Assembly: GCF_008806595.1 (NCBI RefSeq)
Contig: NZ_VZRB01000009.1
Span: forward strand, 1-64,000
Direction of reading: 5' to 3'
Length of the DNA: 64,000 nucleotides
Source of the DNA: Streptomyces luteolifulvus
GTDB taxonomy: Bacteria; Actinomycetota; Actinomycetes; Streptomycetales; Streptomycetaceae
The translations under genes were made by a program, and so were the position numbers. Below are positions 60,885 to 64,000 of this stretch, piece after piece. Numbering within the stretch: position 1 is the stretch's first letter; every line of letters begins with the position of its first letter. The notes under the pieces were generated by a model. It ran no database searches. It saw only the letters and a program-made list of their open reading frames with translations, and was not told where the DNA came from.

Positions 60885-60944
60885 TGCTCACTTCTTTACG
60901 GCTTACTTCTCTACGGCTTACTTCTCTACGGCTTACTTCTCTAC
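60885..60944 (-). repeat. 15-bp tandem repeat x4 at the recO-uppS junction
   Basis: On the minus strand the unit GTAGAGAAGTAAGCC is present three times perfectly (60900-60914, 60915-60929, 60930-60944) and once with three changes (60885-60899). The first-read copy (60930-60944) includes the last recO codons and its stop. The unit resembles a ribosome binding site plus stop codon. Confidence 0.9.
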
Positions 60945-61679
60945 GTAACGCAGCGAACGCAGCCCGCGCTCCAGATGCCAGTGCAGATACGCGGACACCA
61001 GCCCGCTGCCCTCCCGCACATACCGCGGTTCGCACGCGTCCGCGGTCTCCCAGTCTCCCGTAAGCAGCGCGCCGAGGAGTTCCAGGGCCTGTGGCGAGGG
61101 TACGACGCTGCCCGGCACCCGGCAGTCCGCGCAGACGGACCCTCCGGAGGCGACCGAGAAGAACCGGTTCGGCCCCGGGAGTCCGCATTTCGCGCAGTCG
61201 CTGAAGCTGGGGGCGTACCCGTTGACGGCGAGAGAGCGCAGCAGGAAGGCGTCGAGGACAAGGTGCGGGGCGTGCTCGCCGCGGGCGAGGGTGCGCAGGG
61301 CGCCGACGAGGAGCAGATACTGCTGCACCGCCGGTTCCCCCTCGTGATCGGTGAAGCGCTCGGCGGTCTCCAGCATGGCGGTGCCGGCGGTGTAGCGGGC
61401 GTAGTCGCTCACGATGCCGCCGCCGTACGGAGCGATGGTCTCGCTCTGCGTGCACAGCGGCAGGCCGCGCCCGACGAGCTCACTGCCCCGCGCGAAGAAC
61501 TGCACGTCGACGTGGGAGAAGGGCTCCAGCCGGGCCCCGAACTTGGACTTGGTCCGCCGCACCCCGCGCGCCACGGCGCGTACCCGTCCGTGACCGCGCG
61601 TGAGCAGCGTGATGATCCGGTCCGCCTCACCCAGCTTCTGGGTGCGCAGCACGATGCCGTCATCGCGGAACAGGCTCAT
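60933..61679 (-). CDS. recO: DNA repair protein RecO
   Basis: 248 aa from ATG 61679 ([20 protein letters not shown]); ATG 61688 would add three residues. It loads RecA at gaps with RecR. OB-fold N-terminus ([20 protein letters not shown]), helical C-terminus, and a zinc site [10 protein letters not shown] with VCADCRVPG. Its 3' end lies within the 15-bp tandem repeat. recO-uppS order is conserved in actinobacteria. Confidence 0.95.
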   Translation of the reverse strand: MSLFRDDGIVLRTQKLGEADRIITLLTRGHGRVRAVARGVRRTKSKFGARLEPFSHVDVQFFARGSELVGRGLPLCTQSETIAPYGGGIVSDYARYTAGTAMLETAERFTDHEGEPAVQQYLLLVGALRTLARGEHAPHLVLDAFLLRSLAVNGYAPSFSDCAKCGLPGPNRFFSVASGGSVCADCRVPGSVVPSPQALELLGALLTGDWETADACEPRYVREGSGLVSAYLHWHLERGLRSLRYVEK

Positions 61680-61820
61680 GGAACCCATTCTCGCCTACGG
61701 CGACCGGGCTCCGGGCCGTGCGGGCCGCTTTCGTAGAGCTGCCCTGGTTCACCGTTGGGAACGAGGTCGACGTCGTCGGCGTACCCCTCCACAGCTTGTC
61801 GGACCTCTGGCGCGCGGATG

Positions 61821-62097
61821 TCAAGCAGGGGGCAAGGGAGCACCCCGCTCCAGGGCGTTCATGAGGCAGGACACTCCGTGCCCGAACTCCTCGATGGACT
61901 CGGCGGCGCGACTCGGCGACGACCATCGCACCCATGGACCAGCGCTGCTGAAACCGGTTCGTGCCGAGAATTGAGATGATCTCCGCGTCTTCGTCGTGCA
62001 AGCGGCTGTAATTCTCGGCGGCATACTCGCTCGGGCCGAAGGCACCCCACCCCACGCTTCCCGGTACCGCATCGCGAAGTTGATCTGTAGGATCCAC
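61821..62097 (-). pseudogene. Possible decayed small gene upstream of recO
   Basis: From ATG 62097 one frame reads VGWGAFGPSEYAAENYSRLH then DEDAEIISILGTNRFQQRW and SMGAMVVAE. After about 61915 the protein-like signal shifts frame to RAAESIEEFGHGVSCLMNAL and stops at 61821. If unshifted the frame would run into recO. No family was recognised. The whole 61680-62127 gap holds nothing else I can support. Confidence 0.3.
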
Positions 62098-62127
62098 CCA
62101 CCGACGAGCTGAACGAAACGGACGGAC

Positions 62128-63345
62128 ATGGCTGCATGGTCCACCCGGGCGGCCTGCGCTGCTGATCTGCCCCTGCTCCGCTCTCTGTTGGCTGAGTCGT
62201 GCGAAACGACGGTCGTTCCATCGTCACCACTCCTTGCCGATGCCATTGAACGCGATCTGGTTCGGGTGGCCGAATCCGAAGGCGAGTTAGTAGGTTGCAT
62301 CGCCGCGGAAATGCCCTCACCGGGACATGCGCGTCTTTCGGTGATCGCAGTCCGGGCGGGAATCCGTCGGCAGCGTGTTGCCTCGCAGCTACTGACCGAG
62401 ATGGTGAAGGAACTTCCCCGTAAGGCGAACGAGCTGCCGCTCATATCCGCCGTCGCGAGGACAGATGAACTGGCGGTGACACGCCTCTTGCTGGCGTGCG
62501 GCTTCATAGGAACCCGGATCATGCGCACCGGCGCCACGGACCGCGCTCTCCACATCCACTACCAGTACAAGTCACGCGTGGAATACATAGATCCAGACGC
62601 GCGGCATCTCGTACACGTCAGCGCTCAGGCCCAGCTTGCGGAGTCCCTGGCGCCTTCCGATCACGCGGTGACGGCTCTGGTCACCTTGGGTGGTGAGCCC
62701 GCTTTTGAAATCGCCCGATTCGAGCAGGACGACCCTGCGGCCCTCCAATCCGGGGAAGCCGCAGCCGGAATAGCGTTCTCCGGCTCCATTCTCGCCGCCA
62801 TCACATTCCTGCTGGGTTTCGCCTTCACATCGACGCGGTTCCCCGACGACGTGCGTCTGCTCCTCATCTGGGCGACGTTCAGCACCGTGCTCTCCCTCAT
62901 CGTCTACGCGAGCGCCTCCGGCGAACTGGCCCGGATCCGCTCGAACTCGTTCGGAAGGATCATGAAGTGGGGGAACGTGCTGTCCGAGTACGGCGGTGTG
63001 CTCCCCTTCCTGATCTCGCTCCCCGTCACCTACGCGCAGGCCAGCGGGGATCCCTGGACCACCATGGTCCTGGCCGTCGTACTCAGCGCCGCCATCGCCT
63101 GGTACGAGCGGTCCGAGTTCTCCATCGCCCACCGATTCCGACGGAGTCTCAGCGAACAGGCCCTGATGCTGCTCACGGCGGCCTCGCCGACGGTCGGTGC
63201 GGCGCTGGTGGTGGCACAGACCACGAGCTGGCCCTGGACCATCGTCCTGACCGTCACGCTCGCGGCCCGAACCTGGCTGTACCTCTTTCGCAGAGGTGCC
63301 GAGGCCGACATCGCGGAGCGCCGGCAGTGGCAGGTCAGGGAGTAG
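62128..63345 (+). CDS. GNAT acetyltransferase fused to a multispanning membrane domain
   Basis: 405 aa from ATG 62128. Residues 1-150 show a GNAT fold: acetyl-CoA loop VIAVRAGIRRQRVASQLL (near 72-89) with the V-x-x-x-x-R-x-x-x-A pattern, and LLLACGFIGTRIMR at the end. Residues ~210-390 hold five or six helices (GIAFSGSILAAITFLLGFAF; LLLIWATFSTVLSLIVYA; MVLAVVLSAAIAWY; WTIVLTVTLAARTWLYLF). Codon 54 is TTA (62287-62289), so expression should need bldA. The 5' part is less GC-rich than neighbours. The acceptor substrate is unknown. The 3' end overlaps the next gene by 11 bp, tail to tail. Confidence 0.75.
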   Translation: MAAWSTRAACAADLPLLRSLLAESCETTVVPSSPLLADAIERDLVRVAESEGELVGCIAAEMPSPGHARLSVIAVRAGIRRQRVASQLLTEMVKELPRKANELPLISAVARTDELAVTRLLLACGFIGTRIMRTGATDRALHIHYQYKSRVEYIDPDARHLVHVSAQAQLAESLAPSDHAVTALVTLGGEPAFEIARFEQDDPAALQSGEAAAGIAFSGSILAAITFLLGFAFTSTRFPDDVRLLLIWATFSTVLSLIVYASASGELARIRSNSFGRIMKWGNVLSEYGGVLPFLISLPVTYAQASGDPWTTMVLAVVLSAAIAWYERSEFSIAHRFRRSLSEQALMLLTAASPTVGAALVVAQTTSWPWTIVLTVTLAARTWLYLFRRGAEADIAERRQWQVRE

Positions 63346-64000
63346 GTCCGACCGCCGTGCGGACCCGCTCCGCAATGTCGCGGGCGCACCCCCAGGACAG
63401 CGTCAGTCCAGCACCGCCATGACCGTAGTTGTGCAGCAGCAGCGTGCCCTCATACCGCTCCTCCGTGAGCCGGACCCGTCTGCGTACCGGCCGCAGCCCC
63501 ACCCGCTGGCCGATCACCTGGGCTCCGGCGAGCGACGGCTCGACGGCGACGCAGCGCCGGATGATCTCCCGGGCGGCGGCCTCGTCGGGCCGGAGTTCCC
63601 AGGTGTCCCGGTCCGATGTCCCGCCCAGGACCACCACGTCGGAGTGCGGATAGATGTAGGTGAGTTCCTCGGCCCCAGGGGTGTCGTCGCAGAAGAACGA
63701 CCGGATTCCGGGATTCTCCATCACGACGAGCTGGCCGCGCACCGCCTGGACCGAAGCGTCGGCCGCCAGGAACCGGGCCGCGGCGCCGGAGCAATTGACG
63801 ACGAACGGCGCTTCGCACATCGCGTCCTCGAGCGTGCTGTAACGGTGATGACGAATGTGTCCGCCCGCCTGTACGAGCCGTCGGACGAGGTAGCGGAGGT
63901 ATCGGGGCATGTCGATGAGAGGCGCACGGTATCGCCACCCGGCCACGAACCCGGGACGCAGGTCGTCCGGCGGGCACATGCGCGCGCCCACCAGGCTGCC
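63335..64000 (-). CDS. D-amino-acid oxidase-like FAD enzyme, 3' part only
   Basis: The frame is open from the window edge to a stop at 63335 (222 codons). RYRAPLIDMPRYLRYLVRRL, VVNCSGAAARFLAADASVQA, VRGQLVVMENPG, IYPHSDVVVLGGTSDRDTWE, VGLRPVRRRVRL and LLHNYGHGGAGLTLSWGCA are the C-terminal half of the DAO family, including the FAD-binding GHGGAG motif and the substrate-binding Tyr/Arg region. The N-terminal FAD fold lies beyond the window. It oxidises D-amino acids to keto acids, ammonia and H2O2. Confidence 0.9.
   Translation of the reverse strand, partial: GSLVGARMCPPDDLRPGFVAGWRYRAPLIDMPRYLRYLVRRLVQAGGHIRHHRYSTLEDAMCEAPFVVNCSGAAARFLAADASVQAVRGQLVVMENPGIRSFFCDDTPGAEELTYIYPHSDVVVLGGTSDRDTWELRPDEAAAREIIRRCVAVEPSLAGAQVIGQRVGLRPVRRRVRLTEERYEGTLLLHNYGHGGAGLTLSWGCARDIAERVRTAVGPTP

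Overview
The window is high-GC actinobacterial chromosome, almost certainly Streptomyces. The evidence is strong third-position G/C bias, GTG and leaderless-type starts, an HrdA-type sigma factor next to dnaG, assimilatory nitrate and nitrite reductases with GlnR-like boxes, a Zur-regulated zinc importer, a class E/F sortase, and rare TTA (bldA-type) codons in only three genes. The gene order recalls the core-chromosome segment that in S. coelicolor runs from hrdA to recO; that is from memory and was not searched.

Layout. 1-3.7 kb looks accessory: a SWIM zinc-finger protein, a VapBC-type toxin-antitoxin pair and gene-poor DNA, ending at a CAT-anticodon tRNA and two tandem tRNA-Asn genes. 4.2-10.3 kb holds a YtxH-like protein, a xylulokinase-like FGGY kinase and a two-gene heterodimeric ABC exporter. 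10.4-16.7 kb, on the minus strand, carries dgt, a ferredoxin-reductase-like flavoprotein, dnaG and hrdA, with a decayed small gene between dnaG and hrdA.

16.9-29.5 kb is largely nitrogen and siroheme metabolism: a CbiX/SirB-type chelatase, nasA, and a flavoprotein-nirB-nirD operon. The chelatase would supply the siroheme that NirB needs. Interleaved are a SanA/YdcF-like protein, a gamma-glutamylcyclotransferase-like protein, an M4 metalloprotease, and a secreted membrane protein beside a sortase. 29.5-36.8 kb has a frameshifted SDR gene, a SulP transporter-carbonic anhydrase operon diverging from a two-component system, and a PhoX-like Tat substrate. 37-45 kb has ppdK, then a ROK repressor diverging from two glycoside hydrolase genes that each carry a TTA codon.

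45-55 kb has a membrane sulfatase-fold protein with a very long repetitive N-terminus, dus, two DHA2 drug exporters (one diverging from an MmyB-like regulator), a small C2H2-like protein, a class C beta-lactamase-like hydrolase and a LysE-type exporter. 55-61.7 kb is core: glyS, znuA-znuC-znuB-zur, uppS and recO. The right end has an unusual GNAT-multispanning membrane fusion with a TTA codon, overlapping tail to tail with a D-amino-acid-oxidase-like gene cut by the window edge.

No CRISPR array, intact insertion sequence, integrase or large biosynthetic cluster was seen. The best leads are the TTA-containing ROK/glycosidase locus, the GNAT-membrane fusion, the GlnR-like boxes on nasA and nir, the nested palindromes upstream of ppdK, and the 15-bp tandem repeat at the recO-uppS junction.
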